From UBA10649 sp963793105 (lineage in GTDB: Bacteria > Actinomycetota > Actinomycetes > S36-B12), in the NCBI GenBank assembly GCA_963793105.1, contig CAWBZB010000006.1, positions 186,001-250,000 of the forward strand: a DNA stretch of 64,000 nt. The letters are read 5' to 3'. The notes beneath the pieces were generated by a model. That model searched no databases, was not told the origin of the DNA, and worked only from the letters and a program-made list of their open reading frames with translations. The first letter of the stretch is position 1. Every line of letters starts with the position of its first letter. Below are positions 62,814 to 64,000 of the stretch, in pieces. The position numbers were made by a program, and so were the translations under genes.

Positions 62814-64000
62814 GTGACACCCGGACGTGAACGCGACCCCCTCCTCGCAGGCGGACTCCCCACCCAGTACGTCGACATCGATCCCGACGAGACCGCCGAG
62901 TGGGTCGAGTCGTTCGACAACGTGGTGGACAACTCGGGCAACTACCGAGCCCGCTACCTCATGCTCTCGCTGCTGCGGCGCGCCACCGAGCGCAACGTGG
63001 GCGTCCCGAGCCTGCGCAGCACGGACTACATCAACTCGATCCCGCCCGAGCGCGAGCCTTCCTTCCCGGGCAACGAGCCGCTGGAGAAGCGGATCCGGCA
63101 GATCATCCGCTGGAACGCCGCGATCATGGTGCACCGCGCGCAGCGGCCGGGCATCTCCGTCGGTGGCCACATCTCCAGCTACGCGTCCTCGGCGACCCTC
63201 TACGAAGTGGGCTTCAACCACTTCTTCCGCGGACCGGACCATCCCGGCGGCGGCGACCAGGTGTTCTTCCAGGGACATGCCTCCCCCGGCGTCTATGCGC
63301 GCGCCTTCGTCGAAGGCCGACTCACCGAGCAGCAGATGGACGGGTTCCGCCAGGAGGTCTCCCACCCCGGCGGCGGCCTGCCGTCGTACCCGCATCCCCG
63401 GCTCATGCCGTGGTTCTGGCAGTTCCCGACGGTCTCCATGGGCATCGGGCCGCTGAACGCCATCTACCAGGCACGGTTCAACAAGTACCTCCAGCACCGC
63501 GGGGTGAAGGACACCTCGCAGCAGCACGTCTGGGCGTTCCTCGGTGACGGCGAGACCGACGAGGTCGATGCCGTCGGCGCCCTCACCCTCGCCGCCCGCG
63601 AGGAGCTCGACAACCTCACCTTCGTCGTGAACTGCAACCTCCAGCGGCTGGACGGTCCGGTGCGCGGCAACGGCAAGATCATCCAGGAGCTCGAGAGCCT
63701 CTTCCGCGGCGCGGGCTGGAACGTCATCAAGGTCGTCTGGGGGCGGCGCTGGGACGAGCTGCTGGCGCGCGACCGCGACGGAGCCCTCGTCAACCTCATG
63801 AACAACACCCCTGACGGGGACTTCCAGACGTACAAGAGCGAGGACGGCGCCTTCGTGCGCGAGCACTTCTTCGGTCGCGACCCCCGCACGGCGAAGCTCG
63901 TCGAGGCGTGGTCGGACGAGGAGATCTGGAGCCTGCAGCGCGGCGGTCACGACTACCGCAAGATGTACGCGGCGTACGAGGCAGCGACGCACACCAAGGG
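62814..64000 (+). CDS. aceE: Pyruvate dehydrogenase E1 component (homodimeric type), C-terminus cut off by the window edge
   Basis: 395 codons are visible of about 910. GTG 62814 with AAGGA about 7 nt upstream. Features: TEWVESFDNVVDNSGNYRAR-like start, IRWNAAIMVHRAQRPG, GGHISSYASSATLYEVGFNH, and the thiamine diphosphate site GDGETDEVDAVGALTLAARE through NCNLQRLDGPVRGNGKI. The enzyme decarboxylates pyruvate and acetylates the E2 lipoyl groups. The open frame runs off the end of the window. Confidence 0.94.
   Translation, partial: MTPGRERDPLLAGGLPTQYVDIDPDETAEWVESFDNVVDNSGNYRARYLMLSLLRRATERNVGVPSLRSTDYINSIPPEREPSFPGNEPLEKRIRQIIRWNAAIMVHRAQRPGISVGGHISSYASSATLYEVGFNHFFRGPDHPGGGDQVFFQGHASPGVYARAFVEGRLTEQQMDGFRQEVSHPGGGLPSYPHPRLMPWFWQFPTVSMGIGPLNAIYQARFNKYLQHRGVKDTSQQHVWAFLGDGETDEVDAVGALTLAAREELDNLTFVVNCNLQRLDGPVRGNGKIIQELESLFRGAGWNVIKVVWGRRWDELLARDRDGALVNLMNNTPDGDFQTYKSEDGAFVREHFFGRDPRTAKLVEAWSDEEIWSLQRGGHDYRKMYAAYEAATHTK

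Overview
This window is chromosomal DNA of a high-GC actinobacterium. The gene order lpd - E2 - lipB - lipA - DUF4191 - RDD - glnA - glnE - glnA2 - panB - map matches the conserved Mycobacterium/Streptomyces core. Other actinobacterial markers are PspAB, DUF3043, DUF3052, an RNase H/phosphatase fusion, polyphosphate glucokinase, an F420-type NADP reductase, egtB/egtD and a homodimeric-type aceE. I see no IS element, prophage, integrase or CRISPR array.

Layout. 1-6.8 kb: adenosine kinase (cut by the window edge), erpA, nadA, an envelope-stress block pspA-htpX-pspAB, a DUF3043 protein, an aldo/keto reductase and a small protein. 6.8-14.6 kb: a PLP decarboxylase diverges from a cobalamin-riboswitch operon. 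That operon encodes a secreted alpha/alpha-barrel protein with prenyltransferase-like repeats, a membrane-anchored SCO2322-family protein, EcfT, a double EcfA ATPase, a candidate S component and a degenerate CobT-like protein. 14.6-25.7 kb: a 2TM protein, gcvT, pepA, lpd, the two-lipoyl-domain E2, a TIGR01777 epimerase, an FAD oxidoreductase, lipB, lipA and DUF4191; most concern lipoate and its users. 25.7-28.6 kb: a four-gene bicupin / beta-hydroxyacid dehydrogenase / cupin / hydratase cassette with its own promoter and a LacI-like palindrome, inserted between DUF4191 and RDD. 28.6-38.1 kb: nitrogen block with a GlnR operator, glnA, a methyltransferase, glnE, a class I amidotransferase, glnA2 and nadE. 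38-48.9 kb: TetR/DHA2 efflux pair, panB, a VOC protein, npdG, an MFS carrier, a histone-H1-like protein, map, ppgK, two MarR regulators and small proteins. 48.9-58.3 kb: a GGDEF/glycosyltransferase pair, rnpB, a methyltransferase, yaaA, RNase H/phosphatase, a zinc-ribbon protein, a NIF3-like protein, a membrane flavo-reductase and tRNA-Val. 58.5-64 kb: egtB-egtD-EamA, peroxiredoxin, DUF3052 and the start of aceE.

Two features run through the window. First, at least eleven genes have a -10 hexamer (TAnnnT-like) exactly 6 nt before an ATG/GTG, the signature of leaderless transcripts; the rnpB promoter shows the same -10 to start-site spacing. Second, five genes (CobT-like, 2TM, gcvT, an MFS carrier, yaaA) each carry one apparent extra base that breaks the frame. 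All five point the same way, which suggests sequence error more than decay.

The most interesting system is the riboswitch-controlled operon at 8.2-14.6 kb. It may be a two-part bacterial counterpart of transcobalamin: a soluble alpha-barrel protein plus a membrane-tethered partner that hand a corrinoid to an ECF importer.
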